DNA of 64,000 nt from Macrophomina tecta (Eukaryota; Ascomycota; Dothideomycetes; Botryosphaeriales; Botryosphaeriaceae): assembly GCA_024180945.1 (NCBI GenBank), contig JAKSGN010000038.1, positions 2,604,001 through 2,668,000 of the forward strand, in the 5' to 3' direction. The position numbers were made by a program, and so were the translations under genes. This document shows, piece after piece, positions 1 through 11,698 of the stretch (the stretch's first letter is position 1; each line of letters starts with the position of its first letter). The notes beneath the pieces are model-generated. The model did not search any database and was not told where the DNA came from. It was given only the letters and a program-made list of their open reading frames with translations.

Positions 1-1325
1 GGCTCTAAACCACGCATAAGTGCATGCTTATCTTGTCCATCTTGCCTCTGGGAAAATTCGGTGGGCTTGACTGGAAAAATAATGATCGATAAGAGAATTC
101 TCGGCGGGGAGGTGGCTTAGACCGCTTAGGAGAGTTTTTTTCTTCTTCTTCTTTGCTTGAGGCAGTATGTATCGAATGTGAAGCAGCTCGCACCGCACGT
201 TTCTGACGGCTCGCGTCGGGGTTGTTTCGCACAGCCACCCACCAGAATGCGCTGATAACGAGTAGGAGCTCCAGAAGCCCGGTTCGGACGGAAAATTGCG
301 CTGTTAAAGCGGCGTTCGAAATGATGTATTTGGCCAAAGCTTCGAGCTGTGAAGCGCTGCGAGTCATCGCAAATGCAACGCTTCGGGGAATTTGGCGAGT
401 GTTGCCGTCTGGGCTATCTGTGGCGCAGTCTTCTTGTCCTTGGCCTGCTTCCAGTATGGGACTGGCGCGGAAGACCGTTTCGAGCATTGGGCTAGATGGA
501 AACTCTCTGTTAAGGTAGTGGGGAAGCACTGGCTGTCATCGACATGCCGCAGCGAGGTGCATGAGTAGCAGGCACGGTGCGCTTTTCGATAGCAGAGAAA
601 CGATGCGTAGAGTAGGGTATAGATAGTTGATGGCCAATGCACATGGAGCTAATCTCGGAAAACTTCTCGGAGAACAATTGAGCCAAACCGGCGGGCAGGG
701 GGCTCATGGCACCATGGCCTCAATTTGGAGAGACGAACTCGATCCACGTCGGACGTTGTCGAACATCCATCCGGCCAAACGCCGATCGGGATTCACTATG
801 AGAAGTCCACGTTGGTGAGATATCGAGTCTTTGGTGGCTTTGTTTAAAGGCTGGCCCACCGCCATGGCCTCCCTCACGCGCCGTTGTAATCGCGTAAAGC
901 TACTCTGTGAAAAATCAACAAAGTTGGTAAACACAATACGACCTCGGTGATCCCGAGACACCTGAATCTCGCAAAAAATCTGGAGTTTACTGACGTACCC
1001 AACCTCTCTCGCGGATGGCCCGTTTTACAGACTTGAGATATTCTTCGTTGAAGCTGTCGGACGGAAGATTGCATCTGCTGGCATGTCCCCGCTCTTGATG
1101 GGACGAGGGTAATGAATTTGTCTCATAGACTAGCGCCGTGTTGGACATCCAACCCAAGCCGTTGCATGGAAAATCAAGCACATTCAGACAGAGCCTCCCA
1201 TGGGTCTGATCTGACCCGTAAACGCCGTTCAGCCGGTGTCCCATGCAATAACCCTCAGTCCCATTTCATCATATAGAAATAATCCGCAGAATCGTTGCAG
1301 ACGTCAAACTCTGTTCCATTAGAGC
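1..1325. other. Non-coding or unassigned left edge
   Basis: No recognisable gene. A 174-codon frame on the minus strand (529 to 5) is open and has one hydrophobic stretch near its middle (LLELLLVISAFWWVAV). It resembles no family I know, and overlapping frames of similar size are also open here. The segment lies 3' of the condensin gene. Confidence 0.5.
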
Positions 1326-3918
1326 TTACTCAGCACCCTCAAGAATTGCCCGGGGATCCTTTCTGATTGTGAGATCTGTAAAGTTTTCCTCGTTCTCAAT
1401 TAGCAACCCCTTTTCGTTAGCGAGATGCAGGAGGCAGATGAAGCAGTAACTTGTCGAAATATCAGCCATCTGCTTCTTAGGATACACTGCTTGCAAATTG
1501 TTGACCACATCAGTGAATTTGAGTGACCCGTCCGAGGCTTTGGGTGCAATTGGAGCGGGCGTCTTGTTGAGCAAGATGGACTGCAAATACATGTCAGCGA
1601 ATTGGGCGATGTATCGTGCGCGGGCGTTCAGCAAAACTCACGTCTTCGTTGTTCTCTTCTGGGCTCTCAATACCGATGCCGCGCCACATCTCCTCCTTCA
1701 ACCGTCGCACGTCGACCTTCTTTGCTACCCGCGCATACTGCACATATTCTGGTCGTAGTCTTCTGCTCTGAGTGACAAGCTGTGTACCAAAAGCACCTTC
1801 CTGGTTACCATTGAGCACGCTAGCTTCACCAGTCTGAGCATCCTCCTTAAACTCGGGTGGCGGCGAGAACATTTCGCGTGCGTCAGCGAAGATATCACTA
1901 TCATCGTCTCCACCCACAGCGCCCAGACCATCGTCCTGGAAGAAGTCGGCATCGTAGGTTCCTTGCGCAGGCGCATCCTCGTTCTCAGGGTTCTGAGCAG
2001 TGCGGTCCTCGTTGCGCGCCCAGAAGACCTCGTCCATTTCTCCCTCAGGTTCTCTTTGTTGCTTCTGTCCGTCCCTGTTACCACCGGAGCCAGACTTGTT
2101 ACGCGCACCCATCCTAGCCTTGGGCTTCAAGAAAAGACGGAGTAATTGACGGGAGTTGAAGTGCTTGTCGTCCGGCAGCAGGTTGCGTGATTTCGACTTC
2201 CACTGTGCCTTGGGCAAAGAAATTGTTGATGTGGTGGTCGCAGATGTGTATAACGCATCAGCAGTTGACTGAGTCATGGGCGAGGAAAAGTCAATTTGAA
2301 ATGGCTCCTTCTCTTTCCTCTTCGTAGGTCCCGGTTCATTTGGCTTATTATTATCTTTGATTCTCCTGATGCGCCAGTGCTCCGGACCTGCCCAATTCTT
2401 TGACAAGGCCTTGTCGAAGTAATTTAGGATATTTTCTTGGTCCTGTTCGCGGCCTGCGGTTAATGTAACTCCGTAGTGGGTACGATCCGCATCGAATCCT
2501 CCAACGTCATCCATCCCCTCTTCCCCTTCACGGTCATCACTGCCAGGGCCCATGGTATGGACGCGCATCTGAGTCTCCAAAGCTGCCTCTCTCGCCCAGA
2601 CTTCGCCTCCTTCCCCAAAACCGGTTTCTGCGGGCAAATCGAATGCGCCAAGGTCATCATCGTCGTCGAAACCATCCGCGAGGAAACCACCAGCACTGTC
2701 GGCCTGCTCCTCTTTGCTCTCGTTTCTCCAGTCCTCCGGGGCCTTCAGGAATGGCAAATTTGCGGCATTCGGATCTCCTAGGTCGAAGTCCTTTAGTGAG
2801 GGGCAGATGTCTTGGCTGTCTAGGATTGAAAGATCTGGGAAGAATCTAGCGCCTAATGCGGAGATGTCGATGTCCGCATGTTGGGTCGCTGGCTCCTGCT
2901 CAGCCTCTTCACCGTCGACATCCATCTTGTCGTCATCCCGCTCCTGGTCCTCTTCCTCGGTTTCCGGCTTTTCCTGGCCCGGTTCGACGTCATCACTGCT
3001 ATCAAACACGATTCGACCATTGGTATCGATAGATAGGTGGTTCAGGAGAAGGCCTTTGGCGCCTCCCTCGTCGAAATCGGCGGAGGCTTTTTTGAACAGC
3101 GGGTCGACGGAAAGTTCCATGTCCATCTTTTTCAGCTGCAATTGGGCGAATGACGAGACCAAAGTCGACTCAGCAGATCTTTGTGCCCGCTTCCGCGTCT
3201 TCTTCCTGTGACCATCCTCGCCCTCGTCCTCATCGTCCTCGCCATCGTCGCCGTCTCCCTCCGCATCGTCACCCTTGCGCTTCTTGTTGTCGTTGCTCGT
3301 CGCCAGGCCACTCAGCAATTTCCCCGTTTCGGTGGCGACGCTGTCGATTCTGCTCGTGTAAATCTTGACACATCCGTCAAGTGTGCAGCTGGCGCGTTGG
3401 AAGTTGACGCTGTCTCCCTCCTTCAGCAGCGACATGTCATGGAAATAGTCAATGAGAGCGAAGTTCCAAGAATTGTTGGCGTTGATTTTCTTCCACTATA
3501 GTTAGCCCATCGGGGCCCTTGCTCGTGGCAGAGGGCCGGAGCACTCACGTTGTCGGTGGCCATCTTCATCCACTCCTCGAAGTTGGCCAGGATAGGCACG
3601 CGTTTCATCGGCGTGACGGCGTCTCCGCCGACGTGGAAGGTGTTTTCATCGTTGTCGCCGGGGGTATACTGGCTCTGGCCGGACAAGGTCAAGCGACGGC
3701 GGACCGGAGTCGCGGCGGCGCGGATCTGGTTCATCTGAGTCTCGTGGAGAGCCTGGCGCGACTGAAGGCGCTTGGCCTTCTCCTGCTTGTCGTCATTGAG
3801 CGGCACCCTGCAAGGCAGATTAGAGGAGAGCCTGGCGGCTTTGGGTGGGGACGGACTTGATGGGGGCATGTTTCTGCGGCGTCCCAACGGACGAGTAGCG
3901 GTCGCGGGCGCGCGGCAT
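1326..3918 (-). CDS. BRN1: Condensin complex subunit 2 (Barren/Cnd2/CAP-H kleisin)
   Basis: Kleisin that bridges the SMC2-SMC4 heads of condensin and is needed for mitotic chromosome compaction. Four exons are proposed: 3918-3857, 3807-3549, 3495-1642 and 1580-1326 (809 aa, frame closes). The family block KINANNSWNFALIDYFHDMS spans the second intron junction, and the C-terminal block (NNLQAVYPKKQMADISTSYCFICLLHLANEKGL) follows the last intron; both are Barren hallmarks. Between them lie long acidic and low-complexity linkers, usual for this family. The first intron (3856-3808, 49 bp, donor GTCCGT, branch CTAAT, acceptor GCAG) is my inference: it removes an odd serine/proline stretch and joins TPQKHAPIK to VPLNDDKQEKAKRLQSRQAL. 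Without it, the gene starts at the in-frame ATG at 3869. It is transcribed divergently from the exchanger gene. Family assignment is very secure; the first exon is moderately so. Confidence 0.93.
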
Positions 3919-4337
3919 GGCGGGCAGCGAGAGCGCGAGCGGTTGCGGACGGGCTGAGGGCGCGTTCAAGGCGCAGGCAGCATGTGTGCGCGTGGGTTGA
4001 CGACGGCGTGGTCGAGGCGGCAGCAGTGTTTACGCACCAAAACACAGGCGCGGTCGGAGGTCGGAGGCTGGAGGTCGGAGGCGGCAGGCGGGCTTGGCAG
4101 GGTGGTCTGGGGCCCGATAAGAGCGGCGGCGCCACAGCGCACAGCCACCGGGCCAACGCACGGCGCCGTGCCTTGTCCTGGCACGCGGCATATGACATCC
4201 TGCCTCGTCACTGGCTGCCCTCAGCATGCCGCTGCTCTAACTGACTACTGCCATTTGCGCCGCTGCCCAGCTTTCCTGCCAGCCCACATAAACCTACCCG
4301 TCACTCCTGTTTCCGCCAATGTCCCCCCCTCTCCCCG
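3919..4337. promoter_or_regulatory. Divergent promoter region, condensin / exchanger
   Basis: About 420 bp of GC-rich DNA separate the start codons of two divergent genes, so both promoters must lie here or overlap the neighbouring 5' ends. No clear TATA box was seen. Confidence 0.5.
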
Positions 4338-7300
4338 ATGCGTCCTGTCGCCATGGCAGATGCCACGCCCTCTGTGTTGCGCCGGCCGCAGCTCCAACCC
4401 AAGCCTAGGAAGAAGCGCGCCTTCTCCGCCCGCCCATTCTTCGCGACCATCCTTCTTGTGTGCGCCGTCGCCGCCGCCAGTCTGCTTCTACCGGCCGCAT
4501 CCCCCGCGGCGCCGCTGTTGCGGCGCGACCTGGCCGCCAAAGACCAAGAGGTGCCTCGACTCCCGCTCCCACGCGACACCACAGAGCTGACCCTCCTCTA
4601 GTGCCGCCTGGTCCATCATGCCCCCGATAAGTGCGCCTTCGTCCGCGCAAACTGCCCCGACGAAGAGGCCGGCATTTTTTCCTACCTGCAACTATATTAC
4701 TGCCGCCTGCCCCACGCTAAGCCCGTCGCCTTCGCCATTCTCGTAGCATGGCTCGCTCTGCTGTTCTCCACAATTGGCATCGCCGCCAGCGATTTCTTCT
4801 GCGTCAATCTAAGCACCATCTCAAGTTTGCTGGGCATGAGCGAAAGCATGGCCGGCGTCACATTTCTAGCTTTCGGCAACGGGAGTCCCGACGTCTTCTC
4901 CACTTTTGCTGCCATGAAGACCAACAGCGGGAGTCTGGCTGTAGGCGAGCTCATCGGTGCTGCTGGCTTTATCACTGCTGTTGTCGCCGGTTCCATGGCC
5001 CTGGTCCGCCCCTTCAAGGTCGACCGCCGCAGCTTCGTACGCGATGTCTCCTTTTTTATCTTTGCCGCCGCGTTCAGTATGGTATTCTTGATTGATGGTA
5101 AACTCTCCCTCTGGGAATGCGCCACCATGGTCGGCTTCTATGTTGCCTACGTTCTCTTTGTGCTGTGGTGGCATTGGTGGCACGGCAGGAGACAGCGAAG
5201 GAGACATATCGAGGCAATGGCGAGAGCCCATTATGTCACTCCTGGGGGTGAGGAGGCCGAGGTCTTTGAGCAGTACCACGACGAAGAAGATGGCAGCGTG
5301 GATGGCAGGAATCACCGCTCCCACAACGCTTCTGTTGAGGATCTGCTCATGTTGGAGCAAAGTAATGAAGACGAAGAGGATCTGGGTCTTGAGCGCGCGG
5401 ACGAGGAAGTCCGCGAGAGATGGCTTGGGGAACTCAACCGCAACATGCGCTTGAGTCGACCGCGCCTTGGCGAGCGACGCAATACGCGGCCGCCGCCAAT
5501 TCGCCCCAGTTTAGTCGGAGCATTGGAGTTCCGTGCTGTCATGACTTCGCTGAAGAAGTCGCGGAACATCCAGTCCATGCCAATCAATCTCCGCCGTTAT
5601 TCCGATGACCCGACCTTTACCACTGCCCAACAGCAGGATCGTATGTCTTCAATATCCGATCCGGCTGCGAGACCGCCTTACGAAATCGTAGCAGAGGAGC
5701 ATCATGGCCCACCGGAAGTGGCCACGCGCCCGAACCTGGATGTACGGACGGCCGTAGGAAATCGCATTCGAGCCGTTTCAGCAAACGATGCGGATAGATT
5801 GATGCTGGACCCTGGTGCATTAAGGTCACATATCCCACAGCAGCATGACCTCCTAGGCCCGCTGGAAGAAGACAACAATAGTCTCAAAGTCCCGCCGAAC
5901 AACTCGAGAAGGACTTCTGATGCATCAAGCCGAGGGGGCCGCTCCCCGGTGATATCATTATCACCATCACCGTCGCAAGCGGCTAGCAGAGGTGCAAGTC
6001 CAGCCGTCCATCAGCATCGCAGATCGCTGTCCCCCGACCATCTTGCGCCTCCAGATCAGCTCTTAGCCCCTGGCTCACAACAAGGCTCACAACAAGGCTC
6101 ACATCATTCAGCGACCTCCTCTACAGCGGTAAGCCCAAAACAGCTTCCAAAGTTGGAGATTCCTATATCTGCGCATAGTGGTCAAGATTTGTCTCCATTT
6201 CCGGCGTATCGAGACTACGGTTGGTCCGCTCACAGCGGCTCCCGGCCGGGTAGCCTACGCCTGGTTTCTCCTAGTGCTTCGCCTGTGTCGTTGTTCCCGA
6301 ACGAGCACTTCCCCGAAATGGAGGAGGAAGAGAAGCCTCCTTCCTGGTGGCCGAGCCGATTCTTGCCCACCCCGCAAAGACTTCTCTCCAAGCTCTTCCC
6401 TACTCTCTGCGGCTTTTGGGAGAAGAGCATTTGGGGGAAGCTACTTGGAATTGTGGCGGCTCCGAGTGTCTTCTTGCTCACTATTACTCTCCCGGTGGTT
6501 GAAAACGAGAAAGAAGATGATGAGGAGGACACCATAGCCGAACTAAACCTTCCGAGTCCGATTTCTAAGACTCCGGCTAGCTACCGCCGATCCGCACCTA
6601 GTACAATCACCGTCATCGCACCGGACGACGATCCTCCAGCGGAAGACGGTCGCCCCCATACCGAGTCATTCGACACGCTTGGTGTGGCTGGGCACGGAAA
6701 TATAGCTGGCGTGGCCGCAACACATGAGGCCCAGCACCGGGCCGCGTACCACGATCGATCACCTATGGTCATTGTCTCGCCTTCCATGGGCCCTATGCAT
6801 CAATCTCCAGAACAAATAGCCCGTCGTCCTCAAACAGCAGATTCTTCCGAGCCCAAGCCATGGGATCGATGGCTAGTGATACTCCAAATCTTCACCGCGC
6901 CCCTCTTCGTCATCATCATCTTCTGGGCCAACTTTGAAATCGACAACCCCCGAGCCCTCATTCGACCGGTCTTGATCAGTCTGGCATGTAGTCTCGCAGT
7001 TTTACTCCTACTGCTACTGACAACCACGCCCGATCACCCGCCCAAGTGGCGCAACTTTCTCTGCTTTGCTGGCTTTGTAGTAGCCATTGCCTGGATTAGT
7101 ACCATAGCGAACGAAGTTGTCGGCGTTCTCAAAACTCTCGGCGCCGTACTCAATATCAGTGACGCCATCCTCGGCCTCACGATCTTTGCTGTCGGGAACT
7201 CACTTGGCGACCTTGTCGCGGATATCACTGTCGCCCGCCTTGGCTTCCCCGTCATGGCCCTCTCAGCTTGCTTTGGTGGGCCTATGCTTAATATCCTTCT

Positions 7301-7595
7301 TGGAATTGGACTGAGTGGCTGTTATATGACGATTAAGCATGCGGAAACTAAGCACGAGAAGCACCCGGATCATCCATTACACTTTAAGCCCTACCACTTG
7401 GACATCAGCAGTACCTTGATTGTCAGCGGAGCGTCTCTGCTGGCTACCCTCCTTGGACTGCTGGTGATGGTACCGATGAGGAAATGGCGGATGGACAGAG
7501 TTGTTGGGTGCAGTCTGGTGGCCCTGTGGATGGTAAGTACAATCGGAAATGTGCTTGTCGAAGTTTTGGGCTGGGGAGATGATGATATCAACTGA
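4338..7595 (+). CDS. NCX-family Na+/Ca2+ (cation) exchanger
   Basis: Membrane Ca2+/cation antiporter of the CaCA superfamily, related to yeast YDL206W and animal NCLX (SLC8B1). Two exons: 4338-4550 and 4602-7595 (1068 aa); the 51-bp intron joins AAKDQE to CRLVHHAPDKCAFVRANC. An alternative ATG lies at 4353. A basic N-terminus with a hydrophobic segment (about residues 30-50, signal-anchor like) precedes the family's cysteine-rich ectodomain. The first exchanger repeat carries GNGSPDVFSTFAAM (alpha-1) and the second GNSLGDLVADITVARLG (alpha-2), each in a cluster of membrane helices. A polar loop of roughly 500 residues, rich in Ser/Pro, separates them; it includes a GSQQ tandem repeat. The location (vacuole, ER or mitochondrion) cannot be told from the sequence. 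Confidence 0.93.
6080..6105 (+). repeat. 12-bp tandem repeat in exchanger loop
   Basis: The unit ggctcacaacaa is repeated twice and then begins a third time (ggctcac). It encodes Gly-Ser-Gln-Gln units inside the cytosolic loop and is probably length-variable between strains. Confidence 0.7.
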
Positions 7596-8746
7596 GTTCG
7601 ATATGATATTTTTTTTTTCTGCATATTCACAACTAGCCTATGAAGTTTGTTGCTCTGCTGCTGGGTACGTCGTAGAGCTGAATGGTCTTTGGAGCATACT
7701 ATTGCATCAAGAAAGTGATAATGGGAGGATAGGAGTCCATTGTTTGGTGTCTTGGTCCCCTGGAGGTTACGGACTTCAGTCTCCTTTTGGGGTAACACTC
7801 GTTCTCGCAACTCTGGATGTACTGTTCCTCTTTGGCGTATTTCTAGATCCGATATCCATTTGTCTTTTTCTCGATAACACATATCATTCCAACTCAGAGC
7901 AAACCAAATCGAAACATGACCGGACACCCTGCATCTTATTTTCCGCAATTATGAGTACAATTAGTTTCCGGCGTGAAGACACACATATTGCCGCGATTGT
8001 TATACTTGATTGCATTTGCTTGTTGTTTGGCGAGGTCCCGGGCAGGAAAGAGTCGTTGTTTAGTGTTCACGCGTCAGCGGCCTCGAGAAATTGAACACTT
8101 CTCATGCCTGTTGCCCGGCATACCGACAAATTGTGAACAGGCGCCTCTTCTGTATTGTAACATAGCAGAAGCAAATGATGCCATCTATCATGAGAAGCCC
8201 AATCTCTCACGGGGGAACAGCTGTTCGCTCATCTCTGCCCGCAGTTCTTACCTCGAGCCACCAGTACTCCCGCCGTGCAAGGCACGCTATCCTCGGGGGA
8301 CTACGGGGGAAACAGCCGCACGAATGATGCCACTCCAAACTTGTTGGTGCTTTGGCTCAGGGTGATGGAAGGATAGCAAAGCGGGACTTGTGGAAGCAGC
8401 AATGGTTGTTAGAAAGAACAACTACCAACGCCATTTGCCGGCGAGTAGTCTCCTGGTATGTGGGCCCAATCTATGCAGAGTGTTTGTTAATCAAGCTTGG
8501 AGAGTTTGGAGCAAAACGTCGGATGCGGTCGTTGGGGAAACGCGGCCGTGCGCGCGACTGGTCGGTGCGCGGCGCCAACTGCCAATTACGAGATTCAGCC
8601 GGACGCGTTTTCGTGGAAAGCTCGTGCCTCGACGCGATACCGCGACTTCTTCATCTCTCCACCACCTTCCTCCACACCATCACAACCTTTGTCGCTGCCC
8701 GCCAAAAGTTCCCGAGAGCCTTCCAACCGCCCATCAGTCAGGAACG
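7596..8746. other. Intergenic region, exchanger 3' / cdc6 promoter
   Basis: Holds the exchanger 3' end and the cdc6 promoter. It has a poly-T run near 7610 and two ACGCGT hexamers (8069-8074 and 8603-8608). I see no gene. Confidence 0.5.
8603..8608 (+). promoter_or_regulatory. Possible MluI cell-cycle box (ACGCGT) upstream of cdc6
   Basis: A palindromic ACGCGT lies about 140 bp before the cdc6 ATG, with a related GACGCGA further downstream and a second exact copy at 8069. In yeasts this hexamer is bound by MBF and drives G1/S expression of cdc18/CDC6. The hexamer is common by chance in GC-rich DNA, so this is suggestive only. Confidence 0.35.
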
Positions 8747-10784
8747 ATGGCAGTCTCGGTACTCGGAAAGCGCACCAGGAGCGCTGCGTCGGCCGCAGGT
8801 AAGCCGTCATGCCTTTCCGTAAACACGCGCTCGCGTTCGAGACGTGACTGACCATCCTGCAGGCGACAAAGACTTGAACTCCACAACGCGGTGCACACGA
8901 CGCAGTCAATTCGTTGTGCTCGACAACAGCGAAAAAGAGAACCCGTTCATCACCCCTAAGAAGTCGCGCGCAGCAAAAAATGTTGATGTTCTGGAGGTTA
9001 ACGAGCACGCCGACGAGGAGCTGCCGGTCAAGCGCGCAAGGGGAAGTCCCACCGCTCCTGCGAAACATGGCGCTATGGAAAGCCGAGTTGCGCTTTCTCC
9101 CGCAAAGATCAATTCGCATTTCAAGAGCTCGAAAGCCAACATGAGCACGGACGCGAAGCCTTCTCAGATCGCCACTCCCTCAACTCCTCGGCACCGCGAC
9201 GCGTATACGAATAAGGTCGCCGTCACCCCCCGACATCGCGTCCTCATTGCCGGCAAGCCATTGACGCCGCGCACTCCTCGCACGCCAACCACGCCGCGCA
9301 GTTCAGTTGCGACTGTCTACAACGACGCGCGCCAGCTTTTTATCCGTGGATCTCAGCCGGGCCGGCTAATCGGACGCGAGGATGAAAGGAAAGAGCTCCA
9401 CCAATTCGTCTCTTCGCGCGTCGACTCTAAAAAGTCTGGATGTCTTTATATCTCTGGGCCCCCCGGGACCGGCAAGAGCGCGTTGGTCAACGAAGTCTGC
9501 CAGGAGGTCGACATGCCTTCCGTAAAGAGAGCTTACATCAATTGTATGAGCGCGAAAAGCGCGGGTGAAATTTATGTCAAGCTTCTGGAGGAGATCAACG
9601 AGGCAGAGGATGTCCTGGAAGGAACGGAGAAGGAGGCGCTACAGGAGATCTTGTTCAAACGTGACGTATCATACGTCGTCACCCTGGATGAAGTTGACTA
9701 TCTGCTGCAACTGGATTTGGAGTTGCTCTACAACATCTTCGAGTGGTCGATGCGCCCGAAGTCGAGTCTTGTCCTGCTGGGCATTGCGAACGCGCTGGAT
9801 TTCACAGATCGCTTCCTTCCAAGACTGAAATCCCGAGGCCTGAAGCCGCAACTTCTGCCCTTCATGCCCTACACGGCTCCTCAAATGGCATCGGTAATTA
9901 GCTCAAAGCTGAAGGCCTTACTTCCTTCGGAGACGACGGCATCTACAGATTTCGTTCCATTCCTCCATCCCACCGCGATCCAATTCCTGTCAAAGAAAGT
10001 TGCAGCCCAAACAGGAGACCTTCGCAAGGCCTTCGATATCTGCAGGAGGGCCATTGACATGATCGAATCCGATACGCTCAGCCAACACGAGAAGAAGATT
10101 GCAGGAGAAACCACCGATCCAATGGGCACCCCCTCAAAAACCATTCTGATCGAAAATATGAACCTCTCTTCCCCTGTGAGGACGCCTACCAAGTCTGCTC
10201 GGCAATCTGCTGTTGCAACATCGCTATCTGAACTTACTATCGAAACCGCACCGCGTGCTACTATCGCGCACATGGCCCGCATTACTGCTGCCGTTTTCAG
10301 CAACGGAACGTCTCAACGCTTGAAGAACCTCAACCTGCAGCAGAAAGCTGTTCTCTGCGCTCTTTCAGCCCTCGAGAGAAAAATTCGCGACTTGGCTGCT
10401 ATGGCTCCACCTTCCACGCCTTCGAAGCATCACTCGGCGACGGCTGCAGCTCCTACCATCAAGACGCTGTACGATGCTTATGCTGGCCTCTGCAAGCGTG
10501 ACAACATTCTGCACCCTCTCACAAACACTGAGTTCCGCGATGTAATCACCAGCCTGGAGACCCTGTCGTTGGTCTCGGCGCTGGAGGGCAACGGCAAGAG
10601 CAGCAGCTTTTCCGTCCCCGCAACGCCAAGCAAACGCGGTCGTGGAGGTGGCGGTTTCAGCGCTGGCCTCGTCGAGGAGAAGAGGATATCGAGCTGCGTT
10701 GGCATGAAGGAGCTCAATGGTGCGTTGGACGGCCCGGGAAGCGGCGTGTTGAAGGGCTTGCTTAATGGAGAAATTATTGCGTGA
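8747..10784 (+). CDS. CDC6: DNA replication licensing factor Cdc6/Cdc18
   Basis: AAA+ ATPase that works with ORC to load the MCM helicase at origins. Two exons: 8747-8798 and 8863-10784 (657 aa). The 64-bp intron joins MAVSVLGKRTRSAASAA to GDKDLNS; this short first exon starts as Cdc6 proteins of filamentous fungi usually do. Walker A is GPPGTGKS at about residue 217, and Walker B is VVTLDEVDY. The arginine-rich sensor and lid regions follow, and the C-terminal 150 residues form the expected winged-helix part. The N-terminal 150 residues are disordered and hold many Ser/Thr-Pro sites (TPKK, SPAK, several TPR), typical of CDK-controlled destruction. It lies convergent with the mitoribosomal gene. 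Confidence 0.95.
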
Positions 10785-11698
10785 ATAAGTGGGATTACAG
10801 GTGGTGTGCATGGGATGACGGCATGCCATGATTGTTCTTTCTTGTTCCAGCATTAGGCATTGCATGGCGTTCTGTGAGTTGATCATTCGGGAGGGGGATA
10901 CATAGGGTGGCGTTTCTAAGGTGCATACGATGTTAGAAAAGGTGTTTGAAAGGGCTTACGGGGCTTCTTGCTGCTTGGGTAGAAGATGATGAAGATGCTG
11001 GCTTTCTCCCAATCCTTCGGCTCGACGTGCAGGCGTGCAAGTTTGCAAGTTTGTGCTCATGCGGTGCCGGGCATGTATGTATGATCGGCAAGCCGGTCGG
11101 GCAGCAGGGCTCTCCAAACGCTGGCGCGCCCGTTTGCCTGGTAGCAAGCGTTGTTGATAAGAGACCCGCGGCCTTGGTTCACACGTGTTCAGGGCGACGA
11201 ATCGCTGTGTTGGCAGTTTCGACCGGATCGTCGAGCCGGTATCAGAGTCCGCGTGTGGAGCATCATTGGTTCTCAGAAGTGCGTACATATTTTCCCTTTC
11301 TGCAGGTAACACTGTCCAATGATGGAACACAACGATAGCATACCCTTTTTGCTTTTTTTCCTTCCTCTCTCATCTACGTTTGTCGAGTAATATTTGGAGT
11401 TGGAGATGGGTTGTTGATCGTTCCCAATGGACTGTTCGTGCAGGCAAAGAAGAAGTCATCTCTGCTTCGCTTTTCTTCGCCAATGCCCTGAAATTTTTTC
11501 TTCTTTTTGCCCCCAATGGCCGCCAGAAATAAGAAAATGTTCCCTTTAGAACACGCTAGACGAGCGACCGCCATATCGCTTTCAATATGTTACAGATGCA
11601 ATACACACATGCCTCATCCATCTCCCTCCGTCCCCTGCCTCTCCTACTTCGCGAATTTCCATTCTCTTTTACCGAGAAGGACTATATCTCTATACTCA
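10785..11698. other. Convergent 3' intergenic region
   Basis: Space between two converging genes (cdc6 and the Rsm26-like gene). It has T-rich stretches (around 11345-11360 and 11495-11515) that could belong to 3' ends. No gene seen. Confidence 0.5.

Noticed and set aside
5..529. 174-codon minus-strand frame with a hydrophobic segment
   Set aside because: No family features, no splice context, and competing frames of similar length in the same DNA; kept as unassigned.
1857..3501. Several plus-strand frames of 60-165 codons opposite the condensin gene
   Set aside because: They mirror the acidic, low-complexity coding sequence of the real gene and carry no recognisable motifs.
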